This document shows, one piece after another, positions 41,665 through 52,790 of a stretch of DNA of 64,000 bases. Location of the stretch: contig OZ010586.1 in the NCBI GenBank assembly GCA_963932145.1, positions 74,541,587 to 74,605,586 of the forward strand. The letters run 5' to 3'. The translations under genes were made by a program, and so were the position numbers. Source of the DNA: Acanthosepion lycidas. Its lineage: Eukaryota; Mollusca; Cephalopoda; Sepiida; Sepiidae. The notes under the pieces are model-generated. The model did no database searches, was not told the origin of the DNA, and saw nothing but the letters and a program-made list of their open reading frames with translations. Position 1 is the stretch's first letter; each line of letters opens with the position of its first letter.

Positions 41665-43405
41665 AAAGCTAGCAGAGAGAAAATCCGAAGCTAGCAGAGA
41701 GAGAATCCGAAGCTATCAGAGAGTATCCGAAGCTATCAGAGAGAGAATCCGAAGCTAGCAGAGAGAGAATCCGAAGCTAGCAGAGAGAAAATCCGAAGCT
41801 AGCAGAGAGAAATTCCGAAGCTAGCAGAGAGAGAATCCGAAGCTAGCAGAGAGAAAATCCGAAGCTAGCAGAGAGAGAATCCGAAGCTAGCAGAGAGAAA
41901 ATCCGAAGTTAGCAGAAAGAGTATCCGAAGCTAGCAGGGAGAAAATCCGAAGATTGCAGAGAGAAAATCCGAAGCTAGCAGAGAGAGTATCCGAAGCTAG
42001 CAGAGAGAGAATCCGAAGCTAGCAGAGAGAAAATCCGAAGCTTGCAGAGAGAGAATCCGAAGCTAGCAGAGAGAGAATCCGAAGCTAGCAGAGAGAAAAT
42101 CCGAAGCTAGCAGAGAGAGTATCCGAAGCTAGCAGAGAGAGAATCCGAAGCTAGCAGAGAGAAAATCCGAAGCTTGCAGAGAGAGTATCCGAAGCTAGCA
42201 GATAGAGAATCCGAAGTTAGCAGAGAGGGTATCCGAAGCTAGCAGAGAGAAAATCCGAAGCTTGCAGAGAGAAAATCCGAAGCTTGCAAAGAGAGAATCC
42301 GTAGCTAGCAGAGACTATCCGAAGCTAGCAGAGAGAGAATCCGAAGCTAGCAGAGAGAGAATCCGAAGCTAGCAGAGAGAAAATCCGAAGCTAGCAGAGA
42401 GAGTATCCGAAGCTAGCAGAGAGAGAATCCGAAGCTAGCAGAGAGTATCCGAAGCTAGCAGAGAGAAAATCCGAAGTTAGCAGAGAGAGAATCCGAAGCT
42501 AGCAGAGAGAGAATCCGAAGCTAGCAGAGAGAAAATCCGAAGCTTGCAGAGAGAGAATCCGAAGCTAGCAGAGAGAGAATCCGAAGCTAGCAGAGAGAAA
42601 ATCCGAAGCTTGCAGAGAGAGAATCCGAAGCTTGCAGAGAGAGAATCCGAAGCTAGCAGAGAGAAAATCCGAAGCTTGCAGAGAGAGAATCCGAAGCTTG
42701 CAGAGAGAGAATCCGAAGCTAGCAGAGAGAAAATCCGAAGCTTGCAATGAGATAATCCTAAGCTAGCAGAGAGAGAATCTGAAGCTAGCATAAAGAGAAT
42801 CCGAAGCTAGGAGAGAAAAAATCCGAAGCTAGCAGAGAGAGAATCCGAAGCTAGCAGAGAAAAATCCGAAGCTAGCAGAGAGAGAATCCGAAGCTAGCAG
42901 AGAGAAAATCCGAAGCTAGCAGAGAGAGAATCCGAAGCTAGAAGAGAGAAAATCCGAAGGTAGCAGAGAGAGAATCCGAAGCTAGCAGAGAGAGAATCCG
43001 AAGCTCATAGAGAGAAAATCGGAAGCTTGCAGAGAGAGTATCCGAAGCTAGCAGAGAGAAAATCCGAAGCTAGCAGAGAGAGAAACTGAAGCTAGCAGAG
43101 AGAGAATTCGAAATTATCAGAGAGAATTCGGAGCTAGCAGAGAGAAAAACCGAAGCTAGCACATAGAGAAACCGAAACTAGTAGAGTGAGAAACGGAAGA
43201 TAGCAGATAGAGAATCAGAAGCTAGCATAGAAAGATAAACCGAAGCTAGCAGATAGAGAAACCGAAGATAGCAGAGTGAGAGAATCCGAAGCTAGCAGAG
43301 AGAGAAACAGAAGCTAGCAGGGAGGGAAATCGAAGCTAACAGAGAGAGAAACAGAAGCTAGCAGGGAGGGAAATCGAAGCTAACAGAATGAGAGAATCCG
43401 AAATA
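41665..43405. repeat. 22-bp minisatellite, about 79 copies
   Basis: Unit AATCCGAAGCTAGCAGAGAG plus AG or AA. Variants: CTTGCAG for CTAGCAG, GTATCC for GAATCC, GAAAATCC. In 42000-42200 and 42540-42740 three variant units recur as a 66-bp higher-order repeat. Because 66 is a multiple of three, both strands stay open there (plus 42544-42750 reads QRENPKLAERESEASREK-like repeats). The 3' third (43080-43405) is diverged. I regard the ORFs as by-products. Confidence 0.97.
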
Positions 43406-43594
43406 TTAGAAATATAAATCACAGAATACATTTTCATCCAGCAAATGTTACCATTTATTTGGCCAATAAGAGACCCAAGGTATATGTTACTGAATGTTAT
43501 GTCCCATACACACTTGGGCGACTCTCTAGGCATATTTCCCCGCAGTAGTCTGCCGTCTCTTTCTGATATAAACTCGTTTTCAACCCGATGAGTC

Positions 43595-43715
43595 CTGCTA
43601 TTCAATCCATAGCTGGAGGGAGAAGTGATGAATTTGCGCGTAAGTGTATGTAACGAACCCGTCTAGAATACGAACTCACCTTTCCGACGGTTCTCACGCC
43701 GAACCATTATCACTT
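43595..43715 (-). mobile_element. tRNA-headed SINE fragment, minus strand
   Basis: Minus strand: GTGATAATGGTTCGGCGTGA as head, GTGAGTTCGTATTC as decayed B box, then ACACTTACGCGCAAATTC, a tail block shared with the 5S/tRNA SINEs. Confidence 0.65.
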
Positions 43716-43759
43716 GTTGGAAGTAGATGGTCGTTGACGCTTGAATTGAAAAAGCTAAT

Positions 43760-44250
43760 ATTGTAGTGATTGTGGATAGTTCGACCTTGTGTACATGGCA
43801 TGGGGGATCTTAGTTGTGAAGGTCTGAACTGATGAAATTAAGGAATGTAGTTCATCGGGAACTTTCCCAGGGTGGCTATAAGCTTGCGTAGTTTTGTCTG
43901 TTAAAAGGTTGTAGGATGGGAAAAATTCATCACCTACAAGTACACGTAGATGCTTTTGAATTCTCTCACGACTGGGATGTGTGAATTGAGCAACTCTAAT
44001 CCAGTTATGAAAGCAATACACCATTTTTAGTTGTATTTGACTCTTCTAACGATAGCGCAAGAAAGGAACAGGCAAATAATTTCTGGGGTAATTTAAGGGA
44101 CCGTCCATTTCGCAGCGTATTTAATAATGGTTCGTATATATGTTTTATTTGAGTTCTTGGAGAAGTTGTGTCCTAATACACGTTCAAAGCAAGGTGCCTA
44201 ATTGAGAGTACAGATAGGAAGTTAGACTTAATGTATAGGGTTTCAATCAA
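43760..44250 (-). pseudogene. LINE A' C-terminal fragment, minus strand
   Basis: Minus 44024-43755: MVYCFHNWIRVAQFTHPSRE, LVGDEFFPSYNLLTDKT, PDELHSLISSVQTFTTKIPH and TRSNYPQSLQY. Matches the tails at 10.3 and 35.5 kb. Confidence 0.75.
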
Positions 44251-44254
44251 TTTC

Positions 44255-44700
44255 ATTTTAGCAATTTTGATTTCATTTTATTTGTCGCCTACCTATTTGT
44301 TGATTCAGTCTAAGTTTTGTCATCTCAGACAAAGAAGGTTTTAGAGTAGAATATTGTTCTTCAAAAAAAGGAATAGTTAGGGTATAGGAATGATTTAAAC
44401 CTGGGTTTGTAACAAGGCGGGTATTGGCTGTAAAAGAATGAGCTGGAGGCACTAAAGAAAGGCGCTTATCAGAACATTTAAATAATCCAACAACATTAGA
44501 CAGGTTATTAAATTAAACAGCCTAATATAGCTTATTTATCATATTACTTGTGTATAAGACGCATGTTCTTTCACAGAAATGTCTCTTGTAAAATATATTT
44601 CATTCAAAATCTTAGTGTTAGGATTAATTTCGTAAGGAATACATAGTCTGGAACAAGACTACAAATCTGTTCATTTTATATTCCATTTTTTTAGAACGTA
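44255..44700. other. No recognised gene
   Basis: Possibly upstream LINE A' debris; I cannot read a frame. Confidence 0.4.
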
Positions 44701-44704
44701 GATA

Positions 44705-44835
44705 ATTGGGTGATTATGGTGATTTCCTAAGCGTAGCTTAGATGTGGCACAAGGCCGAAAGTCCCAGTGAGGATTACTATTCAGTCGTAACTGTTCTAGC
44801 GAGACAAGCTTGCTAAGCATTAAACCCCATCGTGG
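44705..44835 (-). mobile_element. tRNA-derived SINE (AAGCGTAGCTT family), minus strand
   Basis: GATTTCCTAAGCGTAGCTTA, GTGGCACAAGGCCGAAAG, CCCAGTGAGGAT, then CGAGACAAGCTTGCTAAGCA. Minus strand gives A box near 44825 and decayed B box near 44775. Confidence 0.75.
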
Positions 44836-44849
44836 GGACGTAGAACGTG

Positions 44850-45050
44850 GGGGTGATTATGGCTCTCCACAACTTGATTTTGTTTTGTTGTTCTCTTAAG
44901 TAACTTTTGTCCGTTTAACTTCTCTCTTTGTTCGAAAATTCATTCACAAAAAAATATGTCATTCTTTGTTTCACCCTGCTTCTCTTGACGTTAATATGGC
45001 CAGTGTGTGTTAAATATTTTAAGTCCTCTTTCCTCATTTATTTCTGGGTA
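44850..45050 (-). pseudogene. LINE B 3' end, minus strand
   Basis: GGTGATTATGGCTCTCCAC, a 130-bp spacer, then TTTAAGTCCTCTTTCCTCAT: the arrangement seen at 15.87-16.09 kb. Confidence 0.65.
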
Positions 45051-45240
45051 TGACGATGAACTATATCTGGCAGCAAGGCCTCTGATCGGGAGATTGGAGG
45101 TTTTGAGGAACATAGAACCACCTGTTAATTGTTGTTGCTTCCAGCTTCATCCTAACCTGGAGTGGTAGAACCGGTTAGAGTCGCTGCTATGGGTAAATAG
45201 TGAACTCTCAATCTGGAATCTAAATGCTAGGAAAGTGTAA
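45050..45240 (+). mobile_element. SINE-like repeat (GGGTATGACGAT family), plus strand
   Basis: CTGGGTATGACGATGAACTA, CGGGAGATTGGAGG, CCTAACCTGGAGTGG, then TATGGGTAAATAGTGAAC. It directly replaces the continuation of LINE B, suggesting insertion into it. Confidence 0.7.
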
Positions 45241-45625
45241 AAATACCAGCAATACACTTTGCTAAAAAGAACAATGCATTTTCTGATGGAATGACCCATA
45301 CATTTTATAGTAAAATAGCAATCATTACAACAATAAAAATGTATAAAAATACATTTTTATAGTAAGCTTACAAGAAATAGATTTATTTTTAATTGCCAAC
45401 AGTACTTTTTTGCTGTGAAATTACCAGCGGTACATTTTTTTTAAAAAGAAATTGTCAAAAATACATTTTATCTTCATTACTGAATTAGATATCTAAACAA
45501 AAATTCTTTACCCTGAAAGATTAAAAAAATGTACAAAATATATGTAGCTGAATCCATAAAACTGCGAACAAAATATTATCTCGGCATAAAATACCCATAT
45601 AGATTAATATGCCGCTAAACAAAAC
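45241..45625. other. AT-rich, no gene
   Basis: Repeated AATACATTTT-type words; similar to 57.99-58.2 kb, which also follows a copy of the same SINE-like repeat. Probably the 3' body of that family. Confidence 0.5.
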
Positions 45626-45629
45626 CAAC

Positions 45630-46700
45630 AAACCAAAAAAATATTTCCTCATTATGCGTCCCTGGAAATACAGCTGTCTCATTCTCATTGCTAATTCAAA
45701 AGACCGGTTTACACCCGTCACCTGCCTTTTGATTTATCCCTTGTTTAGGATTGGGTTTCCGGTTCCTTCTAAAGTCTTTTCCTTCCTTCGCTATCACCTT
45801 GCGTGGTGCGAATTGTTTAAAAAAAAAACAAAAAAACAGTTTCCTTGTACTTCCCATTTTTCTTAAAATTCCCCTCATCAGGACCCCATAATTATCGCTT
45901 CATTTTTTCCTCATTTGTAAGGAGTCCAGTATTTACTGCCACATAGAAGACGTGATATTTGTTGCGTTTTATGTGCCATGTCCTTTCAGGACATAGGCGA
46001 TCATGGCTCTCCACCTTCCTCTATCCCTTGCATCTCTCAGCAAGCTCATTCCCTCTCTTTCCGCCCCTAGATCACGTTCTGTCATCCACCTGCTCAAGCC
46101 TGATAGTTATGTCACGCGCTGCTTTCTCTTGTCTCTCTTTCCCTCTATTCGACCCGTGAGTATCAGATTCTCCAGGCCCTCCTTCCCCATTATGTGTCGC
46201 AGAATCTTCGGCCTGTCTCTTTCTGATGTTAAGTATAAGCCTTCTCCTTGTTTTATAACCTAAGACCTCATCGTTGCTCACATGTTCGGTTCATGATATG
46301 CTCAGCATCCTTCTGTAGAACTACATCTCCGTTGTCTCAAGTTTCTTCATCTTTGATGAAATCGTCCAACATTCCCTGCCGTAAAAAAAGAACAGATATC
46401 ACGTAATAACTCAGTATACTTTTCTTTTCTTTTCTTTGTAACCAAAAAATCCTCCTGTCGTAACAGCTCAGTATTCTTTTCTTCGTTACCAAAGTTACCT
46501 AGCCTTTCAAATCTCTTGTTACTTGTTTCTTACGACGCCTTTCTATTTATTAATACTTTGCTTAACTTCTAGAAGGCATTTTCCTTATAACTATATGCCT
46601 TCGGATTTCCGTGTCATATTTTCTGTCAACTGTTACTAGGCGACCCAGATAGTCACATTTCTGCACATGTTCGTTGATTTAAACATCTCAAAAAAGATAG
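45630..46700 (-). pseudogene. LINE B fragments, minus strand
   Basis: 45640-45690: block ending in TTTCCTCATTATGCG. 45880-45960 and 46200-46640: LINE B coding debris with CAGCATCCTTCTGTAGAAC at 46307. 45965-46150 is the 3' end (GTCCTTTCAGGACATAGGCG). At least two overlapping insertions. Confidence 0.7.
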
Positions 46701-47084
46701 CTAACATTTAGAGATTTGCTGACAACCATGCAGTCTGTCTTCTTACAGTTAATAATACTTTGGAAATAGATTTTATCTTTGTAATCTTACCTGGTTACCG
46801 ACATTAAAGAAACCTTTTTGAAAGTATGACATTAATGGAAATCAAAAAGAAAACGACTGTTAACCTAACGAAAGACAATTCCTATTTTCGCTATGAAAAT
46901 TGCCTCAATCAAGGCCAGAGAGAAATTTATTTAGAACGAAAACAAATAAGTTGCCTTCAAATCAGTTTTTCTCAAGTACGCGACAGGCGTTTCAGCGCTG
47001 TTGTAGAAAAATTAATTAAAGTGTGCAAATAAAAAAAAATGTTAAAAGTAAAATATGGCGTAAATTTATATATTGAAATAATAT
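46700..47084 (+). other. Probable upstream PLE debris
   Basis: An open frame at 46826-47032 ends RRFSAVVEKLIKVCK. It is not recognised on its own but lies just before PLE C-termini and shares GTGTGCAAATAAAAA with the later copies. Confidence 0.4.
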
Positions 47085-47470
47085 GAAATTTATAGTACAT
47101 CAAAATCAAAAGCCAAACAGAACAACATCAACTATGAACACGGTCATAATATAATAGCCGTGTTTAGTCTGGGGTGCAAGTTGTAAAAAAAAATTAATTA
47201 CAGTATGTTAGATGTAAAATGCGTTGCAGATTTATATATTGAAATAATATAAAATTTATACATCAAAAGCAAAACCCAAACTTGACAACATCAATTACGA
47301 ATACGGCCATAATGTACTGACCATATTCTGTTTGGGACGCAAGTTATAAGAAATTGATTAAAGTGTGCAAATAAAAAATGTTTCTAATAAAAAATTATAC
47401 ATCAAAAGCAAAAGCCAACTACAAACACAGCCATAATGTACTGACCGTGTTCAGTTTTCCTCGCAAGTTC
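47085..47470 (+). pseudogene. Three tandem PLE C-termini (GIY-YIG end)
   Basis: Copy 1 (47085-47186) reads EIYSTSKSKAKQNNINYEHG then HNIIAVF and stop. Copy 2 (47252-47349) reads KIYTSKAKPKLDNINYEYGH then NVLTIF and stop. Copy 3 (about 47398-47470) lost the middle: KAKANYKHSHNVLTVF. All match the C-terminus at 58.4 kb. Spacing 167 and about 146 bp. Confidence 0.75.
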
Positions 47471-47479
47471 ACCCCCAAC

Positions 47480-47499
47480 TTCAAGTAGAACTTGGACTT

Positions 47500-47566
<67 letters not shown>

Positions 47567-47590
47567 GAAAGAGAGAGATGTATGTATATC
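47480..47590. repeat. (TA)n-(GA)n microsatellite
   Basis: TA 47504-47536, GA to about 47578. Confidence 0.95.
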
Positions 47591-47864
47591 GGTACTGATT
47601 CATGCATGTGAAAAAATTCATATATATCTGTATCTCACTCATTTAAACCGTTATTTAACTTCTCTCTTTAAAACTTCTCTCTGTTAAATTTTAATCCCCA
47701 CCTTCACCTTTAGGCCTTCCTGTTCTCCTTTCTTCTGTGACACCCTCTCTCTCCAGAGCTTTCATACATTTCCCTCTCACACTTGTTTCCCACTCCCACA
47801 CATACACTCTCACTAAAATTCTGCTTTTTTATACCCGGAGTTATATTTTCCGATTTCTTTTTGA

Positions 47865-47947
47865 ATTTGTAGGTCTGATGAATTGGATCGTGATTACAAT
47901 ACCAATGTAATAAATTATAACCATGGAATATTAGTGTTTGGGCCTTT

Positions 47948-47955
<8 letters not shown>
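47865..47955 (+). repeat. CTGATGA-hairpin repeat, copy 1
   Basis: GTCTGATGAATTGGATCGTG, then ACCAATGTAATAAATTATAA and CATGGAATATTAGTGTTT. The inverted copy at 48975-49060 has a better hairpin. It ends at the TA tract 47954-48011. Confidence 0.75.

Positions 47956-48011
<56 letters not shown>
47954..48011. repeat. (TA)n microsatellite
   Basis: Pure TA. Confidence 0.97.
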
Positions 48012-48013
<2 letters not shown>

Positions 48014-48792
48014 GATTTATCGTTAAAGATGGTGGGTAAGGGATTGACTCTTTGTACCACTACAGACAGTAACTGACTTCTGCAATACAATACAAGAGAC
48101 TATTGCTGCTATATGTTGTCTCCAGCTGCCTAATCTATATAATAAACATGTTTAAATTGTCTTGTTGGTGATTACTTATTTTCCACGCTACAGTCCCTTC
48201 TCCCACATATGCAACATCGCAAGACTATCGCTAATTCAATAGCAAATGTTCCGATGAACGCCATTCTTTAGTGCCTCCAGTTTATTCTTTTACAGCCAAT
48301 ACCCCCCTTGCCATAACCTCGGAATTGAATCATCCCTATACCCCATCTATTCCTTCGTTTTTTTTTAAGGGCATTCCATTCTACAAGCTTCTTTGTCCGT
48401 GTGGGTGCTTCATCGAACAATACAATCTTAACCTCTTCAAGTATAGAGTCATTCATTATCTATCCGCCATATCCTCGGAATCTTCACACCTTCTACTTTC
48501 TCTTCTTTCGTTCATATCATACACGACTCATTCAACAACCATCTACATTGAGTGGCTCTTGGACATTGTATTGGGAGGACATCATTAAAAGGAAATGGAA
48601 AAGAAATTTCCCAAACTGCACACCAATTGCAATAATATAACAAAGCACCGAGAAAATAGTTAACAGATTAACCGAAACCGCTTTTGATCATTTTTACATA
48701 CACGGTAAAATGAATTTCTTGTCCGAACACTAGAAATATACAATCAAAAAAACTTAACCAATATAATTTCTCAATCATTGCTAATGATACAA

Positions 48793-48794
<2 letters not shown>
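48012..48794. other. Unassigned region with overlapping short ORFs
   Basis: Plus ORF 48271-48588 (105 codons) and minus ORF 48268-48456 overlap. Neither shows a domain I recognise; the plus one is rich in Ser, Ile and Leu. Confidence 0.4.

Positions 48795-48840
<46 letters not shown>
48795..48840. repeat. (TA)n microsatellite
   Basis: Pure TA. Confidence 0.97.
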
Positions 48841-48845
<5 letters not shown>

Positions 48846-48974
48846 GTGGTAAATATACATATATATGCAAAATCCACAGGTGCATATACACACATGTATA
48901 TTTTTAGAATAAAAAATTCCAAGAGGATAGAATCCAGGTAGAACTCAATGTCCAGGACAGAGTAAGGATATAAT

Positions 48975-49075
48975 AAAAAGGCTTAAACACTAATATTCCA
49001 TGGTCATAATTTATTCCATTGGAATCGTAAATACGATCCAATTCATCAGACGTACAAATTCAAAAAGAAAACAGA
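48975..49075 (-). repeat. CTGATGA-hairpin repeat, copy 2 (inverted)
   Basis: Minus strand: TTTGTACGTCTGATGAATTG, GATCGTATTTACGATTCCAA, TGGAATAAATTATGACCATG. The CTGATGA box is followed by a long hairpin but then TGGAAT instead of GAAA, so it is not a hammerhead as it stands. Confidence 0.7.
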
Positions 49076-49099
49076 AAAAAACCTACTCCGGAAATAAAA

Positions 49100-49480
49100 A
49101 TAGAATTTAGAGAGAGTGTAATTATGAGAGTCTGGGACGAATGTTAGTTCATAAGAGAGGGGTTTAACAGAGAGGGTTATTTAAAAACTAGTTGTGAGTG
49201 GAAGGGGGAAAAATGATTGTTGTCGGATGCCTAATACAATAAAGATACATTTCGTGGTGACATACACACACCATGGCCGATCAAATCTTAAAGAAGGAGG
49301 GAGAGGTAAGGAAGGAAGTGGTGGGGAAGAAAGATGGGGTGGGTGAAATTAAAATTGCAAGGGACGCTGTGTAATTGAGAAAATTTGACAAAAATAATAT
49401 CGACTGCAGGTTACAAATCAAATATAAACAATAAATATGACGATTATCTAATCTGGCGAGGACCTTTATTTTTATGTTCA
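49100..49480. other. No recognised gene
   Basis: GA/GGAAGG-rich at 49290-49340. Nothing else. Confidence 0.5.
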
Positions 49481-49773
49481 AAACGCATGCAAACCACACA
49501 TACACAATAACTTATACACGTATATACATACACATCGCCGTGTACCTACATGCACACATACATATACCCATGTACACATACACATATATCCACATATTCA
49601 CACAAATACACACATACATATACATACACACACACATATACACATATACATATATCTGATTCAATATCTCTGATACTAAGCGCTTTCTAACAATTACCGC
49701 GCATATGATATACAAATAATTACACCTACATATATACATATACACATACACATATACACATACACACACACCT

Positions 49774-49818
<45 letters not shown>

Positions 49819-50335
49819 CACACATACATACATATATATGTACATATACACACATAATACACATACATACATATATATACATATATATACACATATACAT
49901 ATATACATAGACAGACACACATACATATACACAAACATCTACACACATACATACATGTATATACTACACACACACATACATACATATATATATATACATA
50001 TACATATATATATATATATATATACATACACACATACATATACATGTACACACACATACACATATAAATACATACATATAGATATGTATACATACACACA
50101 CATATATACACATATATCCACCTATACCATATACACACATTTTCCACATACATATACATAAATACACATGCACACACATACACGTAAATACATGCACACA
50201 CACACACAAAAAAACTACATATACACACATACATCCATACGCATCCACTCCTTACACATTTACACACACATGCACATATGAACATACGCATACATGCGCA
50301 TAAACATATATACCTAAAACCTTACATTTCTATAC
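49480..50335. repeat. ~850-bp degenerate (CA/TA/CATA)n tract
   Basis: Almost all words are ACATA, CACA or TATA. Pure TA at 49775-49814 and 50008-50022. Long minus ORF of 259 codons here is low-complexity Tyr/Val/Cys/Ile translation and not a gene. Confidence 0.97.
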
Positions 50336-50349
50336 AATTAAACAAAAAA

Positions 50350-50354
<5 letters not shown>

Positions 50355-50399
<45 letters not shown>

Positions 50400-50717
50400 T
50401 GTACTTGTATGTAGGTTACTGGAGGGACTAAAGTGTCACATACGACACAAAGATAAAATCTGAATGAGGTTGTTGATTTCTTATATGTCAAAATCAACGG
50501 GAGAGTCCATCACACACACATATTTATAAAAAATTATAATAAAAGAGGAAGAAAGAAAAAGAAATATTTCAATATAAAATGTTTTGAAATTTAGGGAAGA
50601 AAGAAAGAAAGAAAGTGGGGAAGAGAGAGAGACAGGGAGTTAGAGAGAGGGAGACAGAGAAGAAGTAAAAGAAAGGAAAGAAACAAGAATTAAAGACGTT
50701 ATCTCTCTCTCTCTCTC

Positions 50718-50770
<53 letters not shown>
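50355..50770. repeat. TA, GAAA/GA, CT and TA tracts
   Basis: TA 50356-50397; purine-rich 50530-50695; CT 50700-50719; TA 50720-50770. A short unique stretch lies at 50400-50520. Confidence 0.9.
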
Positions 50771-50772
<2 letters not shown>

Positions 50773-51090
50773 GGTTCTCTATCTCCCACTCTCTTTCTTC
50801 CCCTATCTTTCTCTTCCCACTCTCTTTCTCTTTCTTTCTTCCCTAATTCTTTTTAACTTTATATTGAAATTTCTTGCTTTTTTACTATAAGAATTTTACC
50901 TTTTCCTTTTTCTTTCCTTTTTCCTCTCCCTTTTCCTTTTGCTTTGACAAATTGATCTAATTTCTAAAAAAAAACCCTTCGGTCTGAGATGAATATTTAA
51001 ATATATATGAAATAAATTATAACCGAAATAGATTTTTAAGTATTATCTTATTATTATTGACTTATTATTATTATTATTATTATTAGTTTA
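50771..51090. other. Pyrimidine-rich then ATT repeat, no gene
   Basis: CTTT-rich to about 50945; (ATT)n at 51046-51085. Confidence 0.7.
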
Positions 51091-51094
51091 TCTC

Positions 51095-51640
51095 CTTTGA
51101 TTTCTGGTGTGTACATATTTTTTCCGGGTCTCGCCCAGAGAGCTCAAGTTAGAAATGGCATCATGACATTGTCCACTGCAACAAAAATATATATATAGAG
51201 AGAGAGATAGATAGATAAAGCCCTTCGTAAGGTGTGGGCTGTGCTCGTGAGAACATATTTTGCATTTCTTTAAGGCATGGGCTTCCAGGAATCCTATCAA
51301 TTAGTCTACTGGAATCTTTTCCAGACAATCCAGGGATTGTTGATGTTCCCATGTGCCACATTTTTGAGATTTCTATTTCAAGTTCCTTGTATTTTGATAG
51401 ATTTTGAAGATCTTCAAACATACATTGCAGTCCGCAGGGACTACCATATCAATAAGGAGGCACCTGGTTTTTTTTTGCGGTCTCTAATAACAATGTCTGG
51501 GCGGTTAGCTTTGATTGTTCTGTCTGTGTGTATTGTGTAGTCCCATAAAATTATAACAGGTCCTACCTCCGTAACCGCGTCTGGGTGGTGTTCATACCAG
51601 TTATTATAATTATTATTATTATGATATTGCTCTGTTACTT
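51095..51640 (-). pseudogene. LINE D C-terminal domain with nuclease-like motif, minus strand
   Basis: From 51605 down: WYEHHPDAVTEVGPVIIL, TIHTDRTIKANRPDIVIRD, then RKKK, and further FEDLQNLSKYKELEIEISKM, DSSRLIDRIPGSPCLKEMQN. The RPDIV plus downstream K pattern suggests a PD-(D/E)xK-like fold at the end of a LINE ORF common in molluscs and cnidarians. One frameshift near 51450 and one near 51410. Insertion interrupted by a TA/GATA tract at 51186-51218. Confidence 0.75.
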
Positions 51641-51704
51641 ACAGTGAGCTTTCTTTGGATTAATGTCCTTCTTCGAATTATTCCTACCAATTACCAATTG
51701 GTAT

Positions 51705-51707
<3 letters not shown>

Positions 51708-51772
<65 letters not shown>
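51708..51772. repeat. (TA)n microsatellite
   Basis: Pure TA, then GCGCGC. Confidence 0.97.
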
Positions 51773-51774
<2 letters not shown>

Positions 51775-51776
<2 letters not shown>

Positions 51777-52355
51777 CGCACCCGGGTCCGGGCGACACTC
51801 TTTTTCTTGTCCATCTTACTGGAGCTGTTATTGATTTAGGAAACTGAATTAATAAGACGACCTGCTTTACGATTCTATGGTTTCTTTTCTTATTTAATTT
51901 TACAAGACAATTGAATTTTGAATATTTTCAACTGACCCTCTTTCTTTTTTAGATTTTCATTTTTTTTCCTGCGAAAAACAAAATGCCCCTTCTCTGTTGA
52001 TCCCTAATTCTAAACATGACGCCACAAAATAATGTTTTCTCTACTCGGAGCCCAAAATAACAAAAACGAAAGGAGAGTGAAAAGCAACAACTATGCAAGT
52101 TTACTAAGATTCAAACACTAACCTTCATTTGCCTGAGACAATTTTTCTTGTTTGCCTGTAAGAACCTTCTCCCGTATTTAGTTAATTCCCTACACATAAA
52201 ATCAATTTGGATAATAATTACAAAGTGGAAAAAAATATTAAGTGATGCCATTTCCTTTCAGAGGGTCATTTACGTGTACGTGTGTGTGTGTGTGTGAATA
52301 TTCTCAGATTGAGTGTATCTGTAGAGGAGACAAAATGAATAAATCAGGGCATAAG
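51775..52355. other. No recognised gene
   Basis: Short GT run at 52278-52297. Otherwise plain. Confidence 0.5.
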
Positions 52356-52359
52356 TCAG

Positions 52360-52677
52360 GACACATGGCACAGTGGATAAAGGCGTTGGTTAGATCCAGT
52401 CACAGGACCCAAAGAGTGTGAGTTCAATACCCGGTTAAGGCAGTGGAGAACTTTCAGAGGGAAAATTAACAGAAGATAAGTGATAACTGACATGGTACGT
52501 GGAACTAGAACAGTCTACCCCAGTGAGATTCGACATTCTAACCACCTGAAGAAGGCTGGAGCGTACAACGGCCGAAACGTTGTAATAAATATGACGACAA
52601 AGACGAGGACAATAGTTCGAATAATGTACATAAGTTGCATGTGCATAGCAATCATCAGGCACAAATTGATTACTGGC

Positions 52678-52680
<3 letters not shown>
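52360..52680 (+). mobile_element. tRNA-headed SINE with hammerhead-like hairpin in its body
   Basis: Head: ATGGCACAGTGGATAAAGGC (A box, 52366) and GTGAGTTCAATACCCGG (B box, 52418-52434). Body contains, at 52550-52590, CTGAAGA, A, GGCTG, loop, CGGCC, GAAACG; stem of five pairs with one U-G. An AC/GT mini-stem can follow (AC GTT GT A). Then ACAAAGACGAGGACAATAG links it to the 18.4-kb tandem repeat. Ends at the TA tract. Confidence 0.75.
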
Positions 52681-52681
<1 letters not shown>

Positions 52682-52752
<71 letters not shown>

Positions 52753-52790
52753 CAGTGTTATATCTATCTATATATATAACACTGCTTGGA
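52682..52790. repeat. (TA)n and a 38-bp palindrome
   Basis: TA 52682-52750; then AAGCAGTGTTATAT and its complement flank a short loop at 52751-52788. Confidence 0.93.

Noticed and set aside
42477-42791. Open frames on both strands (SLLASDSLSASFGFSLCKL-like repeats)
   Set aside because: Produced by a 22-bp minisatellite with a 66-bp period; no start context or flanking coding sequence.
41665-43405. CRISPR array
   Set aside because: The 22-bp units are contiguous with no spacers, in a eukaryotic setting.
48271-48588. 105-codon ORF as a gene
   Set aside because: No recognisable domain, open frames on the other strand too, no exon signals I trust.
49512-50291. 259-codon minus-strand ORF (Tyr/Val/Cys/Ile rich)
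   Set aside because: It is the translation of the CA/TA repeat; no complexity, no domain.
52366-52436. Functional tRNA gene
   Set aside because: A and B boxes are present but no clover-leaf acceptor stem can be drawn; SINE head.
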